This document shows, one piece after another, positions 17,394 through 27,416 of a DNA stretch of 64,000 bases. How positions within the stretch are numbered: the first letter of the stretch is position 1; each line of letters opens with the position of its first letter. The stretch lies in assembly GCA_016124195.1 (NCBI GenBank), contig WGOE01000003.1, forward strand, positions 310,001-374,000, read 5' to 3'. This DNA is from a bacterium (GTDB lineage Bacteria; Pseudomonadota; Alphaproteobacteria; Rhodobacterales; Rhodobacteraceae). The position numbers were made by a program, and so were the translations under genes. The notes beneath the pieces were generated by a model, which worked only from the letters and a program-made list of their open reading frames with translations, was not told the DNA's origin and did not search any database.

Positions 17394-18974
17394 ATGGTCA
17401 TCAATTGGGTGCTTGAGGCCGAGTTCTTGCTGACAGCACTTTTCGCGGCGGTGGTGGCGCTTGCGATGATGGCGTTCCTCGAGAGGCGCAACAAAAGACA
17501 ACCCGTCACGATCTTTGCCGAAAACACCACTGCCACCGTCTATCTGTTCGATGGCGATGTGTTGATCGACAGCACGCCCTCGGCACGCGCGCTGCTGTCA
17601 ACGATCCATGTGCAGGGGTCGCCCTGGACCAAGCTCTTGTCTTACCTTGTTCCGCATTTCACCGATCTGGAGGCCAGGCTGCTGCGGCTGCCGGTCGAAG
17701 GCGCCGTGACGCTGGCCTCGACGCCACAGCGCGGCAGCCCTCTGCTTTTGCAGGCCGAATTGCGCGGCGGATTGACCCGGCTTGTCCTGGCCGATCCCAG
17801 CCGTGAGGATCAGTCCGAGGGGCAGGATCTGATGGCGCAGCGCGCGGTTCAGGAAGAGTTGGATCTGTTGCGCGAAACGGTGGCCCGCGCGCCGATCCTG
17901 ATGTGGCGCGAAAGGGCAAATGGCGACATCATCTGGGCCAATGCGGCCTATATGCTGCGCGCGGCAGAGGTTCTGCAGAACGGACAGGACCTGACCTGGC
18001 CGCTGCCGCGCCTGTTCGAAAAGCTCGCCACCACCCAAAACCTTTCGGGCCAAAGGCAAAAGCTGTCGCCGCGCGATGCCAAGCCGATCTGGTATGAGCT
18101 TTGCGGCTTCGAAGACAAGGGCGAGCGTCTGATCTTCGCCACCGTGGCGGATGCCCTCGTGCATGCCGAAACAACGCTGCGCGACTTCATGCTGACCCTG
18201 ACCAAGACCTTTGCCCATCTGCATGTCGGTCTCGCCATCTTTGACAAACAGCGCCAATTGGTGCTGTTCAACCCGGCGCTGATGGATCTGACCGGCCTGC
18301 CGGCGGAATTCCTGTCGATGCGACCCTCGCTTCTGTCCGTTCTGGACGGGATGCGCGACCGCAACATGATTCCCGAACCCAAGGACTACCGCGATTGGCG
18401 CCGCCAACTGATGGAGATGGAGCGCGCCGCCTCCTCCGGTCTTTACGAAGAGACGTGGAGCCTGCCTGGCGGTCAGACCTACCGCGTGATCGGCCGCCCG
18501 CATCCCAATGGCGCCCTTGCCCTGATGATCGAGGATATCTCGGGCGAAATGTTGCGCACCCGACGTTTCCGCGCCGATCTGGAGTTGAGCCAATCCGTGA
18601 TCGACGAAGTCGACGAGGCGATTGCCGTTTTCACGCCGGCGGGTCAGCTGGTGATGTCCAATAGCGGCTATGCGCGCCTCTGGGGCGGCAATTCCGCGGA
18701 AAACCTGTCAGAGGAAACACTGCGCTCGTTGTCAGTCCGCTGGCGCATGCAATGTTCTCCCAGCACGGTCTGGACTGATCTGGAGGATTTCGCCTCCAAT
18801 CCCGGCGACCGGACGCAGTGGAAGGCGGAAGTGCGATTGCTGGATGGCCGGATGATCGATTGCCGGTTCGCGCCCCTGGCCGGCGGAGCGACGATGACCG
18901 CCTTCCGCCTGCGCGACGCGGCAAGCGGGCCCAAGTCTGTCGTGACCGGCGACCCAAGGCTCAAGCGCGCATAG
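17394..18974 (+). CDS. Membrane-anchored PAS-domain protein without kinase domain
   Basis: 526 residues. One N-terminal membrane helix (residues 8-28) with a basic flank, then at least two or three PAS-like modules. A PAS_7-type module is clear around residues 262-385 (AHLHVGLAIFDKQRQLVLFN, LSLPGGQTYRVIGR-like), and another around 400-500 (VDEAIAVFTPAGQLVMSNSGY). No histidine-kinase H-box, ATPase, GGDEF or EAL motif follows, and the protein ends in PRLKRA. It therefore looks like a sensor or scaffold that works through a partner. It lies between regB and tsaE and carries a CtrA box in its promoter region. Confidence 0.82.
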   Translation: MVINWVLEAEFLLTALFAAVVALAMMAFLERRNKRQPVTIFAENTTATVYLFDGDVLIDSTPSARALLSTIHVQGSPWTKLLSYLVPHFTDLEARLLRLPVEGAVTLASTPQRGSPLLLQAELRGGLTRLVLADPSREDQSEGQDLMAQRAVQEELDLLRETVARAPILMWRERANGDIIWANAAYMLRAAEVLQNGQDLTWPLPRLFEKLATTQNLSGQRQKLSPRDAKPIWYELCGFEDKGERLIFATVADALVHAETTLRDFMLTLTKTFAHLHVGLAIFDKQRQLVLFNPALMDLTGLPAEFLSMRPSLLSVLDGMRDRNMIPEPKDYRDWRRQLMEMERAASSGLYEETWSLPGGQTYRVIGRPHPNGALALMIEDISGEMLRTRRFRADLELSQSVIDEVDEAIAVFTPAGQLVMSNSGYARLWGGNSAENLSEETLRSLSVRWRMQCSPSTVWTDLEDFASNPGDRTQWKAEVRLLDGRMIDCRFAPLAGGATMTAFRLRDAASGPKSVVTGDPRLKRA

Positions 18975-19015
18975 GGGAGATTCCCTCCGCCGGGAACCTC
19001 GTCTAAGGTTCCGGC

Positions 19016-20485
19016 ATGAACAGCAGCTTCGCCATCGACCTTGCCGACGAAACCGATACCACACGTCTCGGCCGGGCCTTGTCATCGGTCCTTCGCGCCG
19101 GTGACAGCCTTCTGCTCGACGGGCCGATCGGCGCAGGCAAGACCCACCTGGCCCGCGCCCTGATCCGCGCCCGGCTGGGCGAGGCTCAGGAAGTCCCGTC
19201 GCCAACCTTCACGCTGGTACAGACCTATGGGTCCGAGCCCGAAATCTGGCATGCCGACCTCTATCGGCTGAGCCATTCGGATGAGGTGCTGGAACTTGGG
19301 CTGGAAGAGGCCTTCGCTTCGGCGATCTGCCTGATCGAATGGCCAGATCGGCTGGGCGACATCCTTCCCGACAATCCGATCCGCCTGTCGCTTGCGCCAC
19401 AGGGCGACGGCCGCAGGGCGACGTTTCATGTGACAGACCGGCCCGATCTCGCGCCGGCCCTGCGGCACGACATGGCGAGACAGCGCCGGACAGAGGCCGC
19501 CACGGAATTTCTGAGACGGGCCGGATGGGACAAGGCGCACCGTACCCCTCTCGCCGGCGATGCCTCGACGCGCCATTATGAACGGCTGACTTGGCAAGAC
19601 GCGCCCGCGGTCTTGATGGACGCCCCGCCGGGCGGCGTCGATTCGGTCGCAGATTTCTCGAGGATCGCCCGGCATTTGCGGAGCCTTGGGCTGTCGGCGC
19701 CGAGGATTCTGGACGAGGACGGCGACCAGGGCTTCATGCTTCTGGAAGACCTTGGCGACGACCTCTACCCGCGGTGCATCGCAAGGGATCCCGCGCTTGA
19801 ACTGCCGCTTTATAAGGCTGCAACCGATGTGCTCTTGCACCTGCAATCGGCCGCCCCGGCGCCGGATTTGCCCGACCTGACCGCCGCAGCCTGGGCCGAG
19901 GCAGCGGCCCTCGCCATCGATTTCTATCGCAAGTCCATCCTCGGCGATGCGCAGGGCCGCGCGGCTTTTGTTGCGACGCTGTCCTCCGCCCTGACCCGGC
20001 ACGCGGATGGCCCACGCGTGATGATCCTGCGCGATTACCATGCCGAAAACCTGCTGTGGCTGCCCGACCGGAACGGGTTGGCCCGGGTCGGGCTCCTGGA
20101 CTTTCAACTCGCGCAGATGGGGCAGCCGGGCTACGATCTGGTCTCGTTGCTGCAGGACGCGCGCCGCACGGTATCAAGCGCTGTCCAAACCGCCATGATC
20201 AACCGATTTGCCAAAGGATGCGGTCTGGAACCGGAAGCGTTCCGAACCGCCTATGCCACGCTTGGCGCTCAACGCGCGCTCAGGATCCTGGGCATTTTCG
20301 CAAGGCTCGCGGCACAGGATGGCAAAACCCGCTACATCCCCATGATTCCGCATGTCTGGGACCAGTTGCAGCACAATCTGACGGCGCCCGGACTGGAAGA
20401 CTTGCGGGAGGTTTGCGACAGATGGCTACCTGCACCCGATCCTGCAGCCCTGAAGGCGGTCGAGGTCACATGCGCTTTCCGGTGA
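19016..20485 (+). CDS. tsaE-amgK: TsaE-AmgK fusion: tRNA t6A ATPase plus sugar kinase-like phosphotransferase
   Basis: 489 residues in one uninterrupted frame. Residues 1-150 are TsaE: Walker A LLDGPIGAGKTHLARAL, SPTFTLVQTY and HADLYRL, the ATPase that drives the TsaB-TsaD t6A complex. From Met153 the protein is an aminoglycoside-phosphotransferase-fold enzyme: nucleotide loop GDASTRHYERL, MLLEDLGDDLYPR, catalytic loop ILRDYHAENLLW and metal site GLLDFQLAQMGQ. This part resembles AmgK, the anomeric MurNAc/GlcNAc kinase of cell-wall recycling, and the next gene, overlapping by 16 bases, encodes its partner MurU. Internal initiation at Met153 could also give a separate kinase. Confidence 0.88.
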   Translation: MNSSFAIDLADETDTTRLGRALSSVLRAGDSLLLDGPIGAGKTHLARALIRARLGEAQEVPSPTFTLVQTYGSEPEIWHADLYRLSHSDEVLELGLEEAFASAICLIEWPDRLGDILPDNPIRLSLAPQGDGRRATFHVTDRPDLAPALRHDMARQRRTEAATEFLRRAGWDKAHRTPLAGDASTRHYERLTWQDAPAVLMDAPPGGVDSVADFSRIARHLRSLGLSAPRILDEDGDQGFMLLEDLGDDLYPRCIARDPALELPLYKAATDVLLHLQSAAPAPDLPDLTAAAWAEAAALAIDFYRKSILGDAQGRAAFVATLSSALTRHADGPRVMILRDYHAENLLWLPDRNGLARVGLLDFQLAQMGQPGYDLVSLLQDARRTVSSAVQTAMINRFAKGCGLEPEAFRTAYATLGAQRALRILGIFARLAAQDGKTRYIPMIPHVWDQLQHNLTAPGLEDLREVCDRWLPAPDPAALKAVEVTCAFR

Positions 20486-21150
20486 TGCTGTTTGCGGCGG
20501 GCCTAGGCACCCGCATGGGCGACCTGACGCGCGACCGTCCGAAACCCTTGATCCCGGTGGCCGGCAAGGCCCTGCTTGACCATGCGCTGGACCTTTGTCA
20601 GCCCGAGGTCGTTGAAAGCACAGTGGTGAACCTGCACTACCTGGGCCATCGGATCGAAGATCACCTGCGCGGCAGGAACGTTGCGCTGTCATGGGAAAGC
20701 ACCCTGCTGGAGACCGGAGGCGGCCTGCGCGCCGCCCTGCCCCTTTTGGGTGATCGGCCGGTCATGACGCTGAACACCGACGCCGTATGGACCGGAGGCA
20801 ACCCGCTCGCCGAACTGGCCGCTGGCTGGCGGCCAGACCGGATGGACGCGCTTTTGCTGCTGACGCCGTTGCGTGATGCCTTGGGTCACAGGGGCACGGG
20901 AGATTTTCTGATGGATGCAGAGGGCCGCTTGCAGCGTGCGAAGGGGGCTGCGGGCCTCGTTTATCTGGGTGCGCAGATCATCCGGACCGAGGCTTTGGCA
21001 GAGGTGCCAGAACAGGTCTTCTCGCTCAACCGGCTCTGGGACGGCATGATTGCCAAGGGGCGGGCCTATGGCGTCCTGCATCGGGGCGGGTGGTGCGATG
21101 TCGGTCAGCCCAGCTCGATTGCCCTGGCAGAGGGTCTGGTGAATGGCTGA
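20470..21150 (+). CDS. murU: N-acetylmuramate alpha-1-phosphate uridylyltransferase
   Basis: 226 residues. Sugar-nucleotidyltransferase fold with the N-terminal signature LFAAGLGTRMGDLTRDRPKP, in which the GxGTR loop and PKP lysine bind the nucleotide. Further features are LETGGGLRAALPLLGD and LNTDAVWTGGNP with the metal-binding Asp, ending with GGWCDVGQP. With AmgK it makes UDP-MurNAc from recycled MurNAc, bypassing the fosfomycin-sensitive step; this pathway is known in Pseudomonas and alphaproteobacteria. It overlaps the tsaE-amgK gene upstream and addB downstream, so the run is co-translated. Confidence 0.9.
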   Translation: MRFPVMLFAAGLGTRMGDLTRDRPKPLIPVAGKALLDHALDLCQPEVVESTVVNLHYLGHRIEDHLRGRNVALSWESTLLETGGGLRAALPLLGDRPVMTLNTDAVWTGGNPLAELAAGWRPDRMDALLLLTPLRDALGHRGTGDFLMDAEGRLQRAKGAAGLVYLGAQIIRTEALAEVPEQVFSLNRLWDGMIAKGRAYGVLHRGGWCDVGQPSSIALAEGLVNG

Positions 21151-24076
21151 AAGGGTCTTTTCCGTACCGCCTGGCGTGGATTTCGCCACCCAGCTTGTGC
21201 TAGGCCTGATCGAGCGCCTGCGCGGCAAGCCGCCCGAAGCGATGGCGCAGGTCACACTTTACCTCAACAGCCAACGCATGCGCCGACGGGTGACCGAGGT
21301 CTTCGTTCAGGGTGCGGCAAGTTTCCTGCCCCGCATGTTTGTTTTGTCCGAGCTGGCCCAGCACCCAATTCTGGCCGACTTGGCGCCGCCCTCCAGCGGG
21401 TTGCGACGCCAGCTTGATCTTGCCCGGCTTATCGACGGTCTTCTGCAGGCCCAGCCCGACCTGGCACCCCGCACCGCCCTGTTCGATCTGGCGCGCAGCC
21501 TGGGCCTTTTGCTGGACGAAATGCAGGACGAGGGTGTAGCGGCCGAGACGATCGCGGCGCTGGACGTATCAGGCCATTCCGAACACTGGGCGCGGACGCA
21601 GGCCTTCCTGCGGATCATTGCCCCCCTGATGGCCACGGCGGATGGGCCGGCACGGCATCGCATCGCGTCGGAACGTCTGGCGGCGCAGTGGCAGGCCGCC
21701 CCGCCTCAAGGACCTGTCGTCATCGCGGGTTCGACCGGATCGCGTGGACCGGTGGCCTTGCTGATGCGGGCCGTGAAAGGCTTGCCGCAGGGCATGTTGG
21801 TGCTGCCGGGTTATGACACGGACCAGCCCTGCTCCGTCTGGGCGCAGATGGACGATGCCCTGACCGCCGAGGATCACCCGCAATTCCGCTTTCGGCGCCT
21901 GATGGACATGCTGGATCTGGCGCCTTCGGATATCCGGCCGTGGCGAGATGTGCGGCCCTGGAACCCGGACCGCAACCGTCTGATCTCGTTGTCGCTTCGC
22001 CCGGCGCCGGTCACCGATCAATGGCTGGTCGAGGGTCAGCATCTGCCCGACCTGCCCGAAACGACGCGCGAGATGACGCTGATCAAGGCGGCAAATCCCC
22101 GGCAAGAGGCGCTGACCTTGGCGCTCGTCCTGCGCCGCGCCGTTTCGCGCGGGCAGAAGGCAGCGCTGGTGACGCCCGACCGCAACCTTGCCCGCCGGGT
22201 CGAGGCCCAACTGGACCGCTGGGGCATCCTGCCCGACGATTCCGCCGGGATGCCGCTGGCCCTGTCCGCGCCAGGCCGTCTGCTGCGTCACGTCGCCCGC
22301 GCGTTCGAGGCACCGCTGACGGCCGACGTGCTGATGACGCTGTTGAAACATCCCCTCGCCGGCAGCGGGGGCGAGCGCGGTCTTCACCTCAAACTGACGC
22401 GCGAGCTTGAGCTGGAGTTGCGGCGCAAGGGGCCGGTTTTTCCCACGGCCGAGGCCCTGCTGATCTGGTCAAACGCGCGGCCAGAGCCCGAGGCCGCGCC
22501 TTGGGGGCAGGCTTTGGCGCGGGTGCTTGACCTGATCGCATCGCCCCCGGCCGAAAGCCTGAGCGCGCATTTCGCCCTGCATCTTGCCACGACCGAGGCC
22601 CTGGCGCGCGGTACCGCCGCCGAGGGCGCGGGCGAGTTGTGGTCCAAGGAACCCGGCGTCGCTGCCCGCAAGCTGATGGACGCGCTGGCAGAGGAGTGCG
22701 ACCACGAAGGCAGCCTGTCCCGGTCGGATTACCGGATGCTGTTTGACGGGCTGATCGCCAAGGAAGAGGTGCGCAGCCCGGTGACCGGCCATCCCCTGGT
22801 TGCCTTTCACGGCCCGCGAGAGGCGCGAGAAGTCGTCGCCGATCTTGTCATCCTCGCCGGGCTCAACGAGGGAACCTGGCCCGCTGCGTCCGACCCCGAC
22901 CCCTGGCTGAACCGCAAGATGCGCAAGGATGCGGCTCTGTTGTTGCCGGAACGCCAGATCGGCCTTTCGGCGCATGATTATCAACAGGCAGTCGCGGCAC
23001 CAGAGGTCATCCTGTCGCGTGCGCTGCGCGATGCCGAGGCAGAGACCGTCCCGTCGCGCTGGCTCAACCGGTTGTGCAACCTGATGGCGGGCCTGCCCGA
23101 CCGTCGCGGTCCCGAAGCGCTGCAGGCAATGGAGCGGCGTGGGCAGGTCTGGCTGGCACGCTGCGCAGAACTGGAACAACCGGGCGGAACCGTCGTCGAT
23201 GCGTTGAAACCGGCGGTCCGGCCACAGCCGCGCCCGCCCGTGCCGGCGCGACCGAAGGAACTTTCGCTGACCCGCATCCGCAGCCTGATCCGCGACCCCT
23301 ATGCGATCTACGCGCAATATGTGCTGAGGCTGAAACCTCTGGACCCGCTGCGCGCCCAACCCGACCCGCGCGACCGTGGCACTGCCCTGCACCTGATCCT
23401 GGAACGCTTTGTCCGCGAAAGACCGCAGGATGAGGCGATGGACGAGGCCCGCAACCGCCTGTTGCGGATCGGGGCCGAGGTGCTGGCCGCCGAGACGCCC
23501 TTCCCCTCGGCTCGCGCGCTGTGGCATGCACGGCTGGAGCGTGCAGCCGATCACTTCCTGCGGCAGGATCAGAAACTCGGCGGCAGGACACTACAGATTG
23601 AAAAGAGCGGGGCCACGAAGGTGGAGGGCACGGATTTCACGCTTTACGGCACGCCGGACCGGATCGATGTGCTGCCCGACGACCGCCTGCATCTGATCGA
23701 CTACAAGACCGGCACACCGCCGACCAAGGCGCAGCAGACAGTGTTCGAACTGCAGCTTCACCTCGCCGCGGCGATGGCGGAACGCGGCGGATTCACCCCG
23801 CACCCGATGGAGGTGGCGCAGATCAGCTATATCGGGCTTGGCGCGTCGGAGAAGGTCGAGGAAACGCCGCTGACCCCGGATGAGATCAACGCGGTCTGGG
23901 CGCGCTTTGTGGCGCTGATCAAGGCCTACGAAGACCCAAAGACCGGCTATACTGCGCGGCGGGCCGTGTTCGACCTGCGCTATCCGGGCGACTATGACCA
24001 TCTTGCGCGCTTTGGCGAATGGGACATGACCCAGCGCGCCGTTGCAATTGCGGTGGGCCAAGATGACCCCGCGTGA
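21143..24076 (+). CDS. addB: Double-strand break repair protein AddB
   Basis: 977 residues. Subunit of the AddAB helicase-nuclease that resects DNA ends up to Chi-like sites for RecA loading. The C-terminal nuclease domain is visible: SLTRIRSLIRDPYAIYAQYV, then RGTALHLILERFV and the catalytic LHLIDYKTGTPP with DYK lysine, followed by QLHLAAAMAERGGF. The N-terminal helicase-like region has no canonical Walker A motif, as is usual for proteobacterial AddB. It starts 8 bases before the murU stop and overlaps addA by 14 bases, so it is translationally coupled on both sides. Confidence 0.95.
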   Translation: MAERVFSVPPGVDFATQLVLGLIERLRGKPPEAMAQVTLYLNSQRMRRRVTEVFVQGAASFLPRMFVLSELAQHPILADLAPPSSGLRRQLDLARLIDGLLQAQPDLAPRTALFDLARSLGLLLDEMQDEGVAAETIAALDVSGHSEHWARTQAFLRIIAPLMATADGPARHRIASERLAAQWQAAPPQGPVVIAGSTGSRGPVALLMRAVKGLPQGMLVLPGYDTDQPCSVWAQMDDALTAEDHPQFRFRRLMDMLDLAPSDIRPWRDVRPWNPDRNRLISLSLRPAPVTDQWLVEGQHLPDLPETTREMTLIKAANPRQEALTLALVLRRAVSRGQKAALVTPDRNLARRVEAQLDRWGILPDDSAGMPLALSAPGRLLRHVARAFEAPLTADVLMTLLKHPLAGSGGERGLHLKLTRELELELRRKGPVFPTAEALLIWSNARPEPEAAPWGQALARVLDLIASPPAESLSAHFALHLATTEALARGTAAEGAGELWSKEPGVAARKLMDALAEECDHEGSLSRSDYRMLFDGLIAKEEVRSPVTGHPLVAFHGPREAREVVADLVILAGLNEGTWPAASDPDPWLNRKMRKDAALLLPERQIGLSAHDYQQAVAAPEVILSRALRDAEAETVPSRWLNRLCNLMAGLPDRRGPEALQAMERRGQVWLARCAELEQPGGTVVDALKPAVRPQPRPPVPARPKELSLTRIRSLIRDPYAIYAQYVLRLKPLDPLRAQPDPRDRGTALHLILERFVRERPQDEAMDEARNRLLRIGAEVLAAETPFPSARALWHARLERAADHFLRQDQKLGGRTLQIEKSGATKVEGTDFTLYGTPDRIDVLPDDRLHLIDYKTGTPPTKAQQTVFELQLHLAAAMAERGGFTPHPMEVAQISYIGLGASEKVEETPLTPDEINAVWARFVALIKAYEDPKTGYTARRAVFDLRYPGDYDHLARFGEWDMTQRAVAIAVGQDDPA

Positions 24077-27000
24077 GGCGACTTCGGCGCAGGTGAAGGC
24101 AGCCGATCCCGCCGCCTCGACCTGGCTTTCGGCCAATGCCGGGTCAGGCAAGACGCGCGTGCTGACCGACCGGGTGGCGCGCCTCTTGCTGCAGGATGTC
24201 GAGCCGCAACGCATCCTGTGCCTGACCTATACCAAGGCCGCCGCGACAGAGATGCAGAACCGCCTGTTTCAGCGCCTTGGCGAATGGGCAATGATGCCGG
24301 ATGCCGCCCTGACCCAGGCGCTTTCGGAACTGGGCGAGGTGGCGCAGCTCGACCCCGCTCATCAGGCCCGGGCACGGCGCCTCTTCGCCCGCGCGATCGA
24401 AACGCCGGGTGGCCTGCGCATCCAGACGATCCACAGCTTTTGCGCCAGCTTGTTGCGCCGCTTTCCGCTGGAGGCGGGCGTCTCGCCCAACTTTGTCGAA
24501 CTGGACGACCGGGCCGCCAAACTGCTGCGCCAGGACATTCTGGAAGAGATGGCCGATACAGCTGCGCCCGACGCGGTGCGAGCGGCCGCTCTGGTCTTTC
24601 GGGGCGAGGATTTCACTGCCCTGATGGAAGAGGTCGCGCGCCATCCAGCCGGGTTTTCAGGCTCTGTGCCTGCGCTTTTCGATCTGCCCGACGGCGAGGG
24701 CCTGCCAAGGCTCCTGGCGGATGTGTTTCTGGGCGACGAGGCGGATATTTTGGCAGGCCTTCTACCTGCGCTGGCCGCGGGGGGCGCGAATGACAGCCGC
24801 GCCTTTGCCAGATTGACGGGTCTTGATCTGAACGCCCCCGATCTGGCGACGCTGGAACGGTTGGAGTCGGTCTTCCTCTATGCCACCGGACAGAAGGCGG
24901 GGCAGGCCAAGGTTGGCAGCTTTCCGACCGCCGAGACGCGCAAGAAGATCGCCGGCCTGATGCCCCGGATTGACCGTCTGATGGAACGCGTGGCCGGGGC
25001 GCGCCTGCGCCGTCAGACGCTGCAAGCGGTGCAAAAGACCCAAGCCATCCATGATTTTGCCCGGGTCTTCCTGCCCGCCTATGCGCAGCGCAAGGCTGCT
25101 CAGGGTCTCCTGGATTTTGACGACCTGATCGCCCGCGCGCGGTTGTTGCTGTCGGACCCTTCCGTCGCCGCCTGGGTTCTGTTCCGGCTGGATGGGGGCA
25201 TCGACCACGTACTGGTGGACGAGGCGCAGGATACCTCGCCTGATCAATGGCGGGTGATCGAACTCTTGACCGCCGAATTCACCGCAGGCGAGGGTACAAG
25301 ACCCGGCGGGCGCACCCTGTTCGTCGTGGGCGACAAGAAGCAGTCGATCTATTCGTTTCAGGGCGCCGATGTCGCGGCCTTCGATGAAAAGCAGGCGCTG
25401 TTTCAGGGCAATTTCCAGGCCGCCCGGCAAAGGTTTCAGACCCTGCCGCTGGAATATTCCTTTCGGTCTTCGCCCGCGATCCTCAACCTGGTGGATGCGG
25501 CGCTGGGCGGGCTTTCAGCGCAGGCGCTGGGCGATGTGGTCAGCCACCGCGCCTGCTTTCCAGATCTGCCGGGCCGGGTCGATCTGTGGCCGCTGATCGA
25601 GGCGGACGAGGAAAAGGACGACGTCAACTTCGAGGACCCCGTTGACCTGATCCGCGAAAGCCATCCGGTCGCCCGCCTTGCCGACCGGATTGCCGCTGAA
25701 ATCGAGACTGCTTTGGCAGAGGGCGTCCAGATCACAACGCGCCACGGTCCGCGTCCGGTACATGCCGGCGACTTCCTCATTCTGGTGCAGACCCGCGGGC
25801 CGCTGTTCAACGAAATCATCCGGGCCTGCAAGGCGCGGCGCCTGCCCATCGCCGGGGCCGACCGGCTGAAGCTGGGCGAAGAGATGGCGGTCAAGGACCT
25901 TGTCGCCCTCTTGTCCTTTCTGGCCACGCCAGAGGATGACCTGTCGCTCGCCGCCGTCCTGCGCTCGCCCCTGATCGGGGTCAGCGAGGCCGAGCTTTAC
26001 AGGCTCGCTCGCGGCCGCCCGGGTTTTCTGTGGGAAGCGATGCGTGGCCTGGATTTGCCGGCCGTCGCCCTGCTCAAGGATCTGCGCGATCAGGTCGATT
26101 ACCTGCGCCCTTATGACCTGCTGGAGCGGGTTCTGGTGCGCCATGATGGCCGGCGGCGTCTGATCGCCCGGCTGGGTGCGGAAGCCGAGGATGCCATCGA
26201 CGAGTTGCTCAACCAGGCGCTGGCCTATGAACGCACGGCGGTTCCCAGCCTGACCGGCTTCCTGTCCTGGCTTGAGGCCGATGCGGTGCAGGTCAAACGT
26301 CAGGCCGACGGCGCCGGCGACCGGATCCGCGTGATGACGGTGCATGGGTCGAAGGGGCTGGAGGCCGAGATCGTGATCCTGCCCGACACTGCCGACCGCA
26401 ACCCGCAGGAACGCAATGCCTTGCTGACAGATGGCGCGGGCAATGTGGTCTGGAAGACGCCCAGCGATGACAGCCCGCCGCTGATTGCGGCTCTGCGCCA
26501 CCAAAAATTGGCGCGCGAAGGCGAAGAGAATCTGCGACTTCTTTACGTGGCACTGACCCGGGCGCGCTGTTGGCTGATCGTCGCGGGTGCAGGGAAATCG
26601 CGTAAAGAGGGCACCTGGCACAAGATCGTGTCGGACGGCATGGCGAAACTCCCGACCGCACCCGTGGCGGACGGCCTGCGCTATCAATGGGGCACCTGGC
26701 CCGACAATGCCAAGCGCGCCGAGACCGCCTTGCCACCGCAGGATCTGGGCGAGGCCTGGATGCATCTGCAGACCGAACGGCCGAAGAAGACCGCGCTTTC
26801 GCTGTCGCCCTCGGATCTGGGCGGGGCCAAGGCACTACCCGGCATGGGGGATGACAGCGACGCCGCCAAGGCACGCGGCACCGCCCTGCATCTGCTTTTG
26901 CAGCATCTGCCCGACCACCCCGAGCCGGATTGGGACAAGATCGCCACCCATCTGACCCGGGACCTGGCCTCAGAGGTCTTGCTGCAAGCCCGGCGCCTGC

Positions 27001-27383
27001 TGACGACCCCTGCCCTGCGACCCCTGTTTGCGCAAGGTAGCCTGGCCGAGGTGGCCCTGACCGCGCCTTGGGGCACAGAGCGGCTTCTGGGCACCATCGA
27101 CCGGTTGGTGATCGAGGAGACCCGCATCCTCGCCGTCGATTTCAAAAGCAACCGGACGGTGCCGAAGGCCCCTTCTGCCGTGCCCGAAGGCATCTTGCGG
27201 CAGATGGGGGCCTATCTGCACATGCTGGAAAGCCTTTATCCCGGCCGCGTCATCGACCTTGCCATCCTGTGGACCGAGACCGGCGCGCTGATGCCGCTGG
27301 ACCCCGATATCCTGAGGGCGGCACTTGGTCGCGCCACGATATCCGGTGGGGCGACCCTTGACGTTGAGGTTCTCCGACCATAG
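24063..27383 (+). CDS. addA: Double-strand break repair helicase AddA
   Basis: 1106 residues, usual size. UvrD-like helicase with C-terminal nuclease. In order: Walker A LSANAGSGKTRVLTDRVARL near residues 27-45, motif Ia CLTYTKAAATEMQNR, HSFCASLLRRFP, Walker B VDEAQDTSPDQW, motif III VVGDKKQSIYSFQGAD, motif IV LEYSFRSSPAIL, motif V MTVHGSKGLEAEIVILPDT and motif VI LLYVALTRAR. The nuclease site ILAVDFKSNR is near residue 1025. The ATG at 24063 was preferred over an upstream TTG. It works with AddB in the heterodimer. Confidence 0.97.
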   Translation: MTPREATSAQVKAADPAASTWLSANAGSGKTRVLTDRVARLLLQDVEPQRILCLTYTKAAATEMQNRLFQRLGEWAMMPDAALTQALSELGEVAQLDPAHQARARRLFARAIETPGGLRIQTIHSFCASLLRRFPLEAGVSPNFVELDDRAAKLLRQDILEEMADTAAPDAVRAAALVFRGEDFTALMEEVARHPAGFSGSVPALFDLPDGEGLPRLLADVFLGDEADILAGLLPALAAGGANDSRAFARLTGLDLNAPDLATLERLESVFLYATGQKAGQAKVGSFPTAETRKKIAGLMPRIDRLMERVAGARLRRQTLQAVQKTQAIHDFARVFLPAYAQRKAAQGLLDFDDLIARARLLLSDPSVAAWVLFRLDGGIDHVLVDEAQDTSPDQWRVIELLTAEFTAGEGTRPGGRTLFVVGDKKQSIYSFQGADVAAFDEKQALFQGNFQAARQRFQTLPLEYSFRSSPAILNLVDAALGGLSAQALGDVVSHRACFPDLPGRVDLWPLIEADEEKDDVNFEDPVDLIRESHPVARLADRIAAEIETALAEGVQITTRHGPRPVHAGDFLILVQTRGPLFNEIIRACKARRLPIAGADRLKLGEEMAVKDLVALLSFLATPEDDLSLAAVLRSPLIGVSEAELYRLARGRPGFLWEAMRGLDLPAVALLKDLRDQVDYLRPYDLLERVLVRHDGRRRLIARLGAEAEDAIDELLNQALAYERTAVPSLTGFLSWLEADAVQVKRQADGAGDRIRVMTVHGSKGLEAEIVILPDTADRNPQERNALLTDGAGNVVWKTPSDDSPPLIAALRHQKLAREGEENLRLLYVALTRARCWLIVAGAGKSRKEGTWHKIVSDGMAKLPTAPVADGLRYQWGTWPDNAKRAETALPPQDLGEAWMHLQTERPKKTALSLSPSDLGGAKALPGMGDDSDAAKARGTALHLLLQHLPDHPEPDWDKIATHLTRDLASEVLLQARRLLTTPALRPLFAQGSLAEVALTAPWGTERLLGTIDRLVIEETRILAVDFKSNRTVPKAPSAVPEGILRQMGAYLHMLESLYPGRVIDLAILWTETGALMPLDPDILRAALGRATISGGATLDVEVLRP

Positions 27384-27416
27384 GTTCATTGCCTGAAATC
27401 CCTTAGGAGAACCATC

